Assembly (NCBI RefSeq): GCF_012689525.1
Contig: NZ_CP051516.1
Span: forward strand, 2,480,001 to 2,544,000
DNA from: Paraburkholderia aromaticivorans
GTDB taxonomy: Bacteria > Pseudomonadota > Gammaproteobacteria > Burkholderiales > Burkholderiaceae
Reading direction: 5' to 3'
Length of the DNA: 64,000 bases
The stretch's first letter is position 1. The number at the start of each line of letters is the position of its first letter. The position numbers and the translations under genes were made by a program. The notes under the pieces were generated by a model that did no database searches, was not told where the DNA came from, and was given only the letters and a program-made list of their open reading frames with translations. Shown in pieces: positions 51,979 to 60,474 of the stretch.

Positions 51979-53181
51979 ATGAAAAAAACGCTACTGACAG
52001 TATGTCTCGCCGCGACCTTTCCGGCAGCGGTGCACGCACAGAGTGCCGTCACGCTATACGGCATTATCGATGAAGGTTTGAGTTATACGAGCAATGCGGC
52101 GACGATCAACAGCAACGGCAGCGTCTCGGGCCACAGCGCGGTGCGTCTGTTAAGCGGTGTGATGCAGCAAAGCCGTTGGGGTTTGCGCGGCTCGGAAGAT
52201 CTCGGCGGCGGCATGAAGGCGATCTTCATGCTGGAGAATGGCTTCGACGCCAGCACCGGCAAGTTCGGCCAGGGCGGGCTGCTGTTCGGCAAGAAAGCAT
52301 GGGTGGGATTGTCCAGTGCGTTCGGCACGGTGACGCTCGGGCGGCAATACGATACCAACGTCGATATCCTCGGGCCGTTCGAAGTGGGCGATCAATGGGG
52401 CGGCTACATGGCCGCGCATCCGGGCGATCTCGACAACATCAACAACACCAACTCGACGAATAACTCGATCAAGTTCACCAGCAATACGTATGGCGGGTTG
52501 ACGGTAGAGGCGCTATACAGCCTCGGCGGCATGGCCGGCAATTTCTCACGCAACCGCATCTGGTCGGTGTCCGCTGGTTATGTGAACGGACCGTTGGCTT
52601 TGGGGGTGGGATATCTTGACGTCGCCAATCCGAATACGTCTTTCTTCGGCAGCACGGGGAGTCCCGCCGCAACGGTGAATGGCGTGCCGGGGAGCAATAT
52701 GGTCTCGCCGGTGTACTCGGGCTATGCGTCGGCGAAATCCATGCATGTGATCGGCGCGGGCGCGTCCTATCTTTTCGGCGCGGCGACTTTCGGCGCGACG
52801 TATTCGAATACGAGCTTTCGCGATCTCGGGGATTTATCTTCGGGACCGAATCCGGCTGGTTTGAGCGGCAATGCCACGTTGAATAATGCCGAGGTGAATT
52901 TCAAGTATCAGATCACGCCGGATTTGCTGTGCGGACTCGCGTATGACTATACGAAGGGAAGTTCGGTGAAGGGCATGACGGGGGCGAGTTATCATCAGTT
53001 CGCGTCAGGTATCGATTACTTCTTGTCGAAGCGTACGGATGTTTATCTGATTGGGGTTTATCAGAAGGCGTTGGGGACTGATTCGACGGGGAAAGAGGCG
53101 GTTGCCGCGATCAACGGGCCGTCTGCTTCAGCAGATGATAAGCAGGTGGTCGTGCGGGTTGGGATGCGGCATAAGTTTTGA
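51979..53181 (+). CDS. Outer-membrane general porin (Burkholderia OpcP/Omp type)
   Basis: 400-residue 16-strand porin. Signal peptide MKKTLLTVCLAATFPAAVHA, then QSAVTLYGIIDEGLSY, the classical beta-proteobacterial porin start. QQSRWGLRGSEDLGGGMKAI, FGTVTLGRQYD and the C-terminal VVRVGMRHKF (terminal Phe for outer-membrane insertion) confirm it. It is probably cotranscribed with the carrier and amidase, giving substrate entry through the outer membrane. Third-position GC falls in the second half of the gene compared with neighbours. Confidence 0.92.
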   Translation: MKKTLLTVCLAATFPAAVHAQSAVTLYGIIDEGLSYTSNAATINSNGSVSGHSAVRLLSGVMQQSRWGLRGSEDLGGGMKAIFMLENGFDASTGKFGQGGLLFGKKAWVGLSSAFGTVTLGRQYDTNVDILGPFEVGDQWGGYMAAHPGDLDNINNTNSTNNSIKFTSNTYGGLTVEALYSLGGMAGNFSRNRIWSVSAGYVNGPLALGVGYLDVANPNTSFFGSTGSPAATVNGVPGSNMVSPVYSGYASAKSMHVIGAGASYLFGAATFGATYSNTSFRDLGDLSSGPNPAGLSGNATLNNAEVNFKYQITPDLLCGLAYDYTKGSSVKGMTGASYHQFASGIDYFLSKRTDVYLIGVYQKALGTDSTGKEAVAAINGPSASADDKQVVVRVGMRHKF

Positions 53182-53399
53182 GTTTTCTGCGGGGTGGTGG
53201 GTGGGGCGTGGGGCGTGGGGCTTAAAACCGACCCACTGGATGATTGACCACGCGACGGTCGAGTTCGAAGCGCACGTCAGCGCTTCGAAAGGCATGCGCC
53301 GCAGCTCGAATGCAACGGCGGAAACCACCACGCCGTATCGCGGCCCGCAGCATTAGTGGATGTGAGTTGCAGACAAGCAGGCCGTGGTACGGGGCGGAT

Positions 53400-53709
53400 T
53401 TACGGAGCATTGTGCGGATTTTCAAGAATCTCCCACGACTTTCCGTCAAACCTCGCAAGCATCCGCGATGACAGCGCCCAGAGCACACCACCCTTAGCCT
53501 CAATGCCGGTAACGTCGGTGAGATTGTGCTTTTCGCCAATTGCGAGCCGATCGCCGGTCCTCCGGCGAAACCAGCCGCACCTTTGCCGGATTGCCCTTGA
53601 ACATTTCCCTGACGGCAAAATCCGCGAATCCGGGTGTCTGCGTATCGGCGTGAGCGACGTTCACGGTGAACGCGAACAGCGCCACGCACGCTTGAAGCAG
53701 TTTTCGCAT
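53400..53709 (-). pseudogene. Frameshifted or chimeric remnant at the T6SS border
   Basis: An ATG at 53709 starts a clear signal peptide, MRKLLQACVALFAFTVNVAH, then FADFAVREMFKGNPAKVRLV and SPEDRR, after which the frame soon goes off (RSARNWRKAQSHRRYRH, stop near 53500). A different frame beginning near 53555 gives a protein-like tail: GEKHNLTDVTGIEAKGGVLW, then MLARFDGKSWEILENPHNAP, stopping at 53400. Either one gene is frameshifted, or an exported protein has been joined by deletion to the tail of another. No intact version is present. Confidence 0.65.
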
Positions 53710-53734
53710 CGTGTCAGTACCAGTGATGTTTTTC

Positions 53735-54097
53735 TCAGAACTTCCGGGCATTGGCTGCCGAGTGGTAGCGGCCCATGATGTAGCGAATCCCTCCCTGGCA
53801 CTCTTCGACTGCGTTGCCAAAGAACTTTTCGCCGTTCGGATTGAGGCCATACTGGACATGCAGCAACTCGAACAAACCCCGCGCCGTCGACGCCGGATCG
53901 TGAGCATTCACAACGCCCGCCGATTCCTGCGCCATGATCCAGAGCAGGTCACTGAATTCGGTCGGTGAAATGCCTTCGAACTCCATCGCTTTGCGCAATG
54001 CATCTTGCGACGCGATCGGCACGATCAATGGGTTTTTTGTCACCCAGCCATGCTTGCCAGGCTTCACCTGGCGGTGGACATGCGCATGCCGGTTCAT
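53735..54097 (-). CDS. Lytic transglycosylase-like protein at the end of the T6SS operon, probably truncated by a late stop
   Basis: 120 residues resembling the lysozyme/SLT transglycosylase fold: LLWIMAQESAGVVNAHDPAS with candidate catalytic Glu58, TARGLFELLHVQYGLNP and GIRYIMGRYHSAANARKF. No signal peptide, so it could be a T6SS-delivered cell-wall enzyme or an assembly-associated one. Its ATG overlaps the tssA stop (ATGA). Translation stops at TGA (53735-53737), yet the same frame continues EKHHWY and then TGA at 53714. SLT-type proteins usually end FWxxHHWY, so a TGG-to-TGA change at the Trp codon has probably removed seven residues. Confidence 0.65.
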   Translation of the reverse strand: MNRHAHVHRQVKPGKHGWVTKNPLIVPIASQDALRKAMEFEGISPTEFSDLLWIMAQESAGVVNAHDPASTARGLFELLHVQYGLNPNGEKFFGNAVEECQGGIRYIMGRYHSAANARKF

Positions 54098-55188
54098 GTT
54101 TCGTTGTCCCACTGCACGAGCAACTCGGCTGGAATCGCCAGCACCACCTCCGCATAGCGTTTGCCGACGAACTGTTCCGCGCGCCGCAGCAGTACCGGAA
54201 TGGGACTGCTCGGCTCATGTTGCTCGAACCACTGGCGAGCGCCCCGGATAAGTTCAAGCGCGGCTTGACGGTCAGCCGGTGTCGCGTCCATGCGGCGATT
54301 GACGGCCGCAGTGACAGGCGAATTTTTGCTCTCTTCGCATGCGGACAACGAATCGCCCGACGCGGCAATCCTGCCCTCGTCAATAGCCTGCGGGTTGGCC
54401 GCGACGATCTCCACTGGAGCGCTGTTCGATCGCGCCGTTCCGGCCGCCAGATGCCGTAGCAACCGGGTAAGCGCTGACAGGTCCGGAGCGTAGAGGCTCA
54501 GGTGTTCGCGGCTCCACGCGTCGATCGCGACGACGCTCGCTAGCGCGTCGTCGAATCCCGTCAAGGCCGCTGGCTGTTGCACGCGTAGATCATCCAGTTG
54601 CCGCGTCACCGACTCGGGCGCAAGCGCATCGCTCGGGCGCGGATGAGCAAACGCGCGTTCAACGTCGCGCACCTGGAGGCGTGTCGCCGTCGACTTCGTC
54701 AGCGCGATCTCGCGCACGTCCGATAGCAGGCCGTCTGTATCGGTCAGCGTCTGCAACGCATTCGCACGGATTTCCAGCGCCGCATCACGGTCGGCGTCGA
54801 CGCCCGGCTGCGGGTGAATCCCGTCGGGAAACGCAGCCAGCCACGCCGCGAGTAATCCGGTGCCTTCGGCGAGGCCCGCGGCACCCGCAAGGCGCGTGCG
54901 GCATCGCGCAAACAGGACCGCGAGACGCATGTCTTTGCTGCGCATCATCAGGCGCCGGCAGTCGCGATCGACTTCGCTCCAGTTGACCGGCTCCGGAGAA
55001 CCCACGAAGTCGCCGTACTGCGCCTCAATCCTGGTGGCGACTTTCGCCGAGAGCACCACGAATTCCGGATCGTATTCGAGGTCGGATCCGCAAGGCGCGG
55101 TGTCATCCACCGGCGTCATCCAGTCATGAAGCGCTGGGCCCTTGGCCGGCGCGGATTTCTGGGGCGCATGTTTTCTTTTATTGCTCAT
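54094..55188 (-). CDS. tssA: T6SS baseplate/sheath-capping protein TssA
   Basis: 364-residue ImpA-domain protein that organises baseplate priming and tail-tube/sheath polymerisation. The N-terminal ImpA_N region is DWMTPVDDTAPCGSDLEYDP through SEVDRDCRRLMMRSKDMRLA and LLAAWLAAFPDGIHPQPGVD. The C-terminus has RQAALELIRGARQWFEQHEP and IPVLLRRAEQFVGKRYAEVV, the short TssA end motif. AAGG lies seven bases before the ATG, 12 bp after the tssG stop codon. Confidence 0.9.
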   Translation of the reverse strand: MSNKRKHAPQKSAPAKGPALHDWMTPVDDTAPCGSDLEYDPEFVVLSAKVATRIEAQYGDFVGSPEPVNWSEVDRDCRRLMMRSKDMRLAVLFARCRTRLAGAAGLAEGTGLLAAWLAAFPDGIHPQPGVDADRDAALEIRANALQTLTDTDGLLSDVREIALTKSTATRLQVRDVERAFAHPRPSDALAPESVTRQLDDLRVQQPAALTGFDDALASVVAIDAWSREHLSLYAPDLSALTRLLRHLAAGTARSNSAPVEIVAANPQAIDEGRIAASGDSLSACEESKNSPVTAAVNRRMDATPADRQAALELIRGARQWFEQHEPSSPIPVLLRRAEQFVGKRYAEVVLAIPAELLVQWDNET

Positions 55189-55200
55189 CCTCTACCTTCA

Positions 55201-56280
55201 TCACCCGCACGGCTGCGCCGGATCCACGGCATCGCGCTTGAATTTCTTTACATAGCGTTCCGGTTCGAAACGCATACCGGTAATCCGCTCTTCAGACGGG
55301 GAATGCCCCAGCCATCCGGACCAGCCGAGCTGCTGCGGGCCGCCCATGACAGCAGGCGGCGCGCTCTGCGGCCGGATGCGCAGTTCCAGCTCCCAATTGA
55401 ACTCATTGCCGACAAACGTCCTGACCCATTCGACCAGTCGCGGCAAATCCGCACCCTGCGGGGTAAAGCGCAGGTATTCGTCGAGGTCGACGGGCCCGAC
55501 GACAATGCGAAATTTGTGTTGACGATCAGGAATCTGTTCACCGAGCGTCGCGCCATCGCACAGGGTCGAGGGCGAGCCAGGCCAGCCGAGACGGCTGTGT
55601 TCGCCCGGATCCACGTCGAACCAGTGAAATGCAAATTCCTCGATTGCGACTGGCACGCCGAAGTAGTGCGCAAGCGTGGCGCGCAGGCCGTCTGGATTGC
55701 GCGCCTCGCGCACGAGATGCGGCGAGGCCGACAAGCGCGCATGCGCAGGCAGCGGCCCGTGATCGATCTCGCGGATATCCTGGCCGGTGAGGCTCGCAAC
55801 GTAGAACGAGAATCGCTGGTTACCGGGTCGATCGAGTCCCGCTGCGGCTTGGGCGGACGCCCATGCGCGGTACAGGAATGTCAGATAGCGGTGATGGAAG
55901 ATGTCGAGGAAATCGACGAGCGTGGTATCGCGCTGGCTCTCCTCGCGTTCGCGCGCAATCTCCGTGACGTGGATCGGCAGTGGCCCATTCGGCCCGAGCA
56001 TGCCCAGGCTGAAGAGGCGCACTTTCAGTCTTCCGTTCGCATGACCGACGCTCGCAATTTCGCGTGGGGCGAAGGTCAGGCTCGGCTGCTGCCCGAGACG
56101 AAAGGGTTCCGCCAGCGGGCGTTGCGCCGTGCCAACCGGATCGATTCGCGGATCGGTGCCGATGCGACGCAGCAGCGTCAGGAAGCCGTAGCGCCACGGC
56201 GCGGCCCGCAGGCGTTCGATCAACTTCGGCGACAGCGCTGTATCGCGCGCGGTCGCCTTAAGCAGGGCCCGGTCCATCAT
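55201..56280 (-). CDS. tssG: T6SS baseplate protein TssG
   Basis: 359-residue VasB/ImpH-family wedge protein: LIERLRAAPWRYGFLTLLRR, AEPFRLGQQPSLTFAPREIA, RLFSLGMLGPNGPLPIHVTE, FLDIFHHRYLTFLYRAWASA and WLGHSPSEERITGMRFEPER. The ATG at 56280 overlaps the tssF stop (ATGATGG context), giving translational coupling and excluding the longer upstream frame. TssG forms the baseplate wedge with TssE, TssF and TssK. Confidence 0.93.
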   Translation of the reverse strand: MMDRALLKATARDTALSPKLIERLRAAPWRYGFLTLLRRIGTDPRIDPVGTAQRPLAEPFRLGQQPSLTFAPREIASVGHANGRLKVRLFSLGMLGPNGPLPIHVTEIAREREESQRDTTLVDFLDIFHHRYLTFLYRAWASAQAAAGLDRPGNQRFSFYVASLTGQDIREIDHGPLPAHARLSASPHLVREARNPDGLRATLAHYFGVPVAIEEFAFHWFDVDPGEHSRLGWPGSPSTLCDGATLGEQIPDRQHKFRIVVGPVDLDEYLRFTPQGADLPRLVEWVRTFVGNEFNWELELRIRPQSAPPAVMGGPQQLGWSGWLGHSPSEERITGMRFEPERYVKKFKRDAVDPAQPCG

Positions 56281-58166
56281 GTGATCCCGCGCGTGCCCAT
56301 GCGCACGGGCCACTTCGCCACGCGGCCGCGCTGCATCGAATGCAGTTCGGTCTGCGTGAAGCTGTTGACCGATACGTGTCGCGCCAGATAATGCTCGAGG
56401 ATCAGGCCGAACAGGTAGGGACTGGTGCCCGAGAAGCCTGTTTCGTCGACGGTCAGCGCGCACTCGATGCCGCGTCCGAACACCAGCGGGCCACCACCCG
56501 GGAGCTTCCTCGCCACCGGCCGTGTCTTAACGCCGACGAGGCTTTCGACCTGACGTCGGTGCTCGGTGTCGTCGGCTGCCAGGAACAGTCGCAACAGGTC
56601 GCGCAGCCCCTGCCCGCCCTCGCGGTGATCGAGATCGTCGAGGGGCAAATAGTTGAAGTTCAGTTGACGGATCAGCCGCCAGGCCATCTCGCGCTCCGCG
56701 TAGGGCGCTCTCGGCGCACTGGGGGCGCGAATCAAGCCGGTGCTCGCCACCGCATCGGCGTCGGATATCGCAAGATCGTTGACGCCGTCACGCGGCACAA
56801 GGTTTGGCAGATCGCGATTGGTGACCCAGGCATCGACCGACAGGTAGCGGATTTCCTCGCTGTAAGGCGCCTCATGCTGGTCGACCAGCGACACAAACAT
56901 CTCCGTGCCGATGTACGGCGTTCGTGTCCCGTAGCGGCGCGCCGAGTCCGAAATCAACCGGCGCTCGCGGCGCGTCGAGAAATACCGTCCGTAATTCCCC
57001 TCGTCGTTGTTCAAGGTTTGAAATAGCGGCCTGAACTCGCGCTCAGCGGACGTCGTCGAGACCTGGCCGGACAGCTTTTCGATGGCAAACACCTCATAGT
57101 CGAGTGGGTGAAGCCGCGCCGGCACGATGCGGAACTCCGTGTCGCCTTCCGACAGTTCGATCTGGTCGGTGTGCTTGCGGAACAGGTTGATGACCGGCGT
57201 GCAGAACAGCGCAAAGCGTGACGCGTCGACGAGGCTTGCGAGGCGCTCGGGCGACTGGTCGAGTAGCAGGACAATTTCCGCTTCCCGGCCGTTGACGCGA
57301 CGCAGGCCTTCCTTGAGGCCCGTTAGCGTAACGAAATAGAAGCGACTCGGGCACGCGAAGTATTCATGCAACAGGTTGTGTCCGTGAAATTTCGACCACG
57401 TGAGCGGCAGCAAGCCCTCGTCGTGCCCCAGCCCCTCGTGAACCACCGCGCCGGAATTCACCACCGAAAGCGGCCGGCCGGCTGTGCCGAACTGGCCCGG
57501 CACGCCCGTTATCGTCGCGACGCCCGCCGCGTGGATCAATTCGAACAGGTGTGAGGCGATCTGTTCGTCACCCGCCAGATACACAGGCAATCTGTCCAGC
57601 CCTTGCAGGTCGGCCATGGATGCTCCATTGGTCATCCGCAGCTTCAGGCGCAACGCACCGCGCACCTGCACGTTCGGCGGCACGTAGCGGCCTAGTGAGG
57701 GAATATCGGGCGGAATGCCAGTCAGCCTTGCTTCGACAATCTCCAGCGGATAGAGCATCACGTCCTGGCTGCTGCGGAACTTACAAGGCGTTTTCTCTCC
57801 GTCGGGGACGCGCGACTTGAAGGCGGTGCCGCGTGCAACCCGGAAACCTTCGGCAAGATTGCCTTCGGTGGGGTTCGGGTACACACGCGCGACGGCCATT
57901 GAAGGCGTGGGAGCGACGTAGTTCGGGTAGATGACTTCGAGCAGCCGCCCGGTGAAACGTGGAAACTCGGCATCCAGCTTGATCTGCATGCGTGCCGCCA
58001 TGAAGCAGAACGACTCGATCAGACGTTCGACATACGGGTCCGCCACCTCACCTGCCTGCATGCCGAGCCGCCGCGCAATCTTGGGATGAGCCTGCGCGAA
58101 CTCGCCGGCGAGCTCACGCATGTAGATCAGTTCCTGGTTGTAGTAGTCGAGCAGTCGCGGATCCAT
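56277..58166 (-). CDS. tssF: T6SS baseplate protein TssF
   Basis: 629-residue VasA/ImpG-family protein: MDPRLLDYYNQELIYMRELA, FAQAHPKIARRLGMQAGEVA, DPYVERLIESFCFMAARMQI, EVIYPNYVAPTPSMAV and SPYLFGLILEHYLARHVSVN. It is the largest baseplate wedge subunit. I start at the ATG at 58166, which matches the invariant TssF N-terminus; an in-frame leader up to 58205 is unlikely. It is overlapped by tssG by 4 bp. Confidence 0.94.
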   Translation of the reverse strand: MDPRLLDYYNQELIYMRELAGEFAQAHPKIARRLGMQAGEVADPYVERLIESFCFMAARMQIKLDAEFPRFTGRLLEVIYPNYVAPTPSMAVARVYPNPTEGNLAEGFRVARGTAFKSRVPDGEKTPCKFRSSQDVMLYPLEIVEARLTGIPPDIPSLGRYVPPNVQVRGALRLKLRMTNGASMADLQGLDRLPVYLAGDEQIASHLFELIHAAGVATITGVPGQFGTAGRPLSVVNSGAVVHEGLGHDEGLLPLTWSKFHGHNLLHEYFACPSRFYFVTLTGLKEGLRRVNGREAEIVLLLDQSPERLASLVDASRFALFCTPVINLFRKHTDQIELSEGDTEFRIVPARLHPLDYEVFAIEKLSGQVSTTSAEREFRPLFQTLNNDEGNYGRYFSTRRERRLISDSARRYGTRTPYIGTEMFVSLVDQHEAPYSEEIRYLSVDAWVTNRDLPNLVPRDGVNDLAISDADAVASTGLIRAPSAPRAPYAEREMAWRLIRQLNFNYLPLDDLDHREGGQGLRDLLRLFLAADDTEHRRQVESLVGVKTRPVARKLPGGGPLVFGRGIECALTVDETGFSGTSPYLFGLILEHYLARHVSVNSFTQTELHSMQRGRVAKWPVRMGTRGIT

Positions 58167-58218
58167 CGGTGTTTTCTCGCTGTTCTCTATGCTTCTCTTG
58201 CGCAACGGAGGGCCGTGC

Positions 58219-58794
58219 TCAGCCCGCGCGCATTCCGGTGACGTTCAACTGGCTCGTTTCGAGATCGAGCGAACTCTGCACCATGAATTCGAGCGGATAG
58301 GGATCCATGCGGATCATGCAGCGGATCTCGAATGCCAGCACGTTGTAGTGAACGTCCGCATCGACTCCCGCGAGCGGCGCAATGCTGAGCGAATCGGAGA
58401 TCAGCCGCGGTTCGAACTCGCTAATCGCAGCGCGGATGATCTTCTCGATGTCTTCCCACTTGCGCGTTGCCGTGAACGCGCCCGCCAGCGGCGGCACGCC
58501 GAAATTTACGGTCGACGAAGCCGCGTGCGGATGTCGCTTGCGATCGATCAGGTCCTCGATGCTGGTCGTGTTGAGCAGGAAGGCCAGGTCGCGCTGCACG
58601 ATGTCGCGCATCTGTGCGCGGGTCACCGCGTATTCACTCGGCGCTTCAGTCTGCCTCTGTGGAGCATCGTCACGCAGGCGGTCGAGCAAAGTCGGCAGCA
58701 GGTGCGCGTTTGCACGTCGAGGCGTGGCGCCGCCATCACGAACTGATCGCACGTCGCCGCGCATGGCCTTCGACGCCAGCTTAAGCGTGTCCAT
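58219..58794 (-). CDS. tssE: T6SS baseplate protein TssE (gp25-like)
   Basis: 191-residue protein of the phage T4 gp25/lysozyme-like baseplate family: LLPTLLDRLRDDAPQRQTEA, MRDIVQRDLAFLLNTTSIED, VNFGVPPLAGAF and IEKIIRAAISEFEPRLISDS, all typical. The N-terminal extension of about 30 residues before LLPTLLDRL makes it longer than average. The start overlaps the preceding gene by 14 bp. Confidence 0.92.
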   Translation of the reverse strand: MDTLKLASKAMRGDVRSVRDGGATPRRANAHLLPTLLDRLRDDAPQRQTEAPSEYAVTRAQMRDIVQRDLAFLLNTTSIEDLIDRKRHPHAASSTVNFGVPPLAGAFTATRKWEDIEKIIRAAISEFEPRLISDSLSIAPLAGVDADVHYNVLAFEIRCMIRMDPYPLEFMVQSSLDLETSQLNVTGMRAG

Positions 58795-59224
58795 TTGAGC
58801 CGCCCTGCTGGTTCGATTCGTACTTGCTCGCGCTGTTATTCAATTCGCAACCAGCAAGCTCGAAGAGACTTAAGTCTCCCGCACTGGTCGCCCATATTTT
58901 CCAGCCATGGGCAATCACACCGGTCGCGCCGGATTCCAGCCATTCTGTCTTGCGGCCCAGACGGATGGCACCGCGCTCGCCGCTGTCACCCTTCACATCC
59001 TCCGCGCCAGGGTAACGCGCCGGCATGAAGCCGCAAACCGTGGTGCCGTCGAGCAGTGTCCACGTGCACGGTGCCCAGACGAGGTCGAGGAGCGTGGCTG
59101 GACGCTTGACCTTCCACGCGGCAAGGCCTGAAAACGGCAACCACTGGTAGCGTCCTGCGGTCCCCACTTCGCAGACTGGTCCGAAGCGCGAATTCGGGTT
59201 GTTGCGGGATGGCTGCGCGTTCAT
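58781..59224 (-). CDS. ImpE/TagJ C-terminal-domain protein lacking the TPR half
   Basis: 147 residues matching only the C-terminal domain of ImpE/TagJ (SciE), the accessory protein that binds the sheath subunit TssB in some T6SSs: SRFGPVCEVGTAGRYQWLPF, ATLLDLVWAPCTWTLLDGTT, VCGFMPARYPGAEDVKGDSG and RGAIRLGRKTEWLESG. The usual 120-150-residue N-terminal TPR-like part is absent, and no fragment of it is seen upstream. The gene starts inside the tagK stop (ATGA at 59221-59224) and overlaps tssE by 14 bp. It appears intact, not decayed. Confidence 0.7.
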   Translation of the reverse strand: MNAQPSRNNPNSRFGPVCEVGTAGRYQWLPFSGLAAWKVKRPATLLDLVWAPCTWTLLDGTTVCGFMPARYPGAEDVKGDSGERGAIRLGRKTEWLESGATGVIAHGWKIWATSAGDLSLFELAGCELNNSASKYESNQQGGSNGHA

Positions 59225-59913
59225 CGAGCGTCTTTGTGTGTCATTGAATGGGGGGCCGGCAATGGACTGTCGAGGCCCAACGTGTGGTGCTCGCGCCGCG
59301 CAAGCGCAGGCGGCAACGCGCGCGCTCGCCGCGCTGCCGCGGCGAGATATTCCTCCGGCGCGAAAAGACCCAGGATTTCCGGGACCGGCTCCGGTGCCGC
59401 CAAGTCAGCCTCTTGGGCCGCGGCGAGCGGGCCGAAGGCGTCCTCCATGAAGCGCGCGCCGGACAGCAGTGCCTCGATCGACCCGATGTGCGGCGCCTGG
59501 GTACCCGCTGACGCTTCGTAGTGCGAAGGCGGGTGCCGTCCCGCCGAAAACGCCGACTGTTCTTCCCAACCGTTGGCAAGCGAGGCCCGCGGATCATCAA
59601 GCACGCGGCGATACTGCTCGTGCAGCGTCTCGATCAGATCGTTGGCACCGTTCCCTGCCCCGTCCCGTTCACGTCGCGATTCGCCATTTGCAGAGCCCAG
59701 GGCGCCGCCGATCAGGCCGAATATCGCGTTAGTGCCACGAAAATCTTCGTCGATGCTGTTCTCGGCATCGTATTCGCAGGCGTCCAGTGGATCGTCGACT
59801 GCCCCGCCTGCGAGGTGCATGTCTTCCGGCAATCCGCATTCCGTTTCGGCCGCGCCCGGTTCAATGCGCATGGACGTCTCGGCGTCACGCCTGATAACCA
59901 TTTTTATCCACAT
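59221..59913 (-). CDS. T6SS-associated TagK-like protein
   Basis: 230-residue soluble protein, first gene of the leftward T6SS arm. The N-terminal half is acidic and unassigned. The C-terminal half, ANDLIETLHEQYRRVLDDPR, HIGSIEALLSGARFMEDAFG and VPEILGLFAPEEYLAAAARR, resembles the TagK domain found in Burkholderia T6SS loci. I see no convincing FHA domain, which other TagK proteins can carry. The start is uncertain: ATG at 59913, with ATG at 59901 as an alternative and TTG at 59964 unlikely. The role is unknown. Confidence 0.65.
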   Translation of the reverse strand: MWIKMVIRRDAETSMRIEPGAAETECGLPEDMHLAGGAVDDPLDACEYDAENSIDEDFRGTNAIFGLIGGALGSANGESRRERDGAGNGANDLIETLHEQYRRVLDDPRASLANGWEEQSAFSAGRHPPSHYEASAGTQAPHIGSIEALLSGARFMEDAFGPLAAAQEADLAAPEPVPEILGLFAPEEYLAAAARRARALPPALARREHHTLGLDSPLPAPHSMTHKDAR

Positions 59914-60474
59914 GCGACTACCCGTGTTTTTCCCGAATGGCGTGAGATCACATCTTAAACGCAACCCACAGGTATTCGTCCATTAACTTTTCAATAAATT
60001 CTATTCCGCTAATTTCTCTTATTTTTGAGACAAACGTGATTCTCTGAAAAATCTTGATCGACGTTAACTTCTTCACAACCTCATGACGCTCCTCGACGTT
60101 TAAATCTGAACCGACAGTCATAAATATTCAACGAAAACAATGACATAAAAATTCTTCATCGACAACAACATAGTCACCGCGAAGAACTTTCTGAACATTG
60201 AATGGAATTTTCCCAATCTAGTTAATTTGCAAGTTTCGTAGGCAATAGTCAATTGACGAATCTTTGAACTCATGCGCTTAATACAGTCACGACGACTTGC
60301 TTATTTTAAAGAATATCGGGAATTTCGGAATGCGACTTTGATTCGACCAATGCTCTAGATACTCTATTGAATAGCCGTTAGGCTTATTACTCATCCGGAT
60401 TGCGCAAATCGGCAATTACGCTGTCCTGCAATGGCTAAAAGCACAAAACCAAAAACAACGATTTGGAGACCCAC
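59914..60474. promoter_or_regulatory. AT-rich divergent promoter region of the T6SS locus
   Basis: 561 bp between the leftward tagK arm and the rightward tssH arm. It is strikingly AT-rich from about 59960 to 60420, with runs such as TTTTAAAGAAT and AAATTCTTCATC, against an otherwise GC-rich window. No open frame with a ribosome-binding site and no clear sigma-54 -24/-12 pair were found. This is the kind of DNA that xenogeneic silencers (H-NS/MvaT-like) bind. It presumably contains promoters for both arms. Confidence 0.65.
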
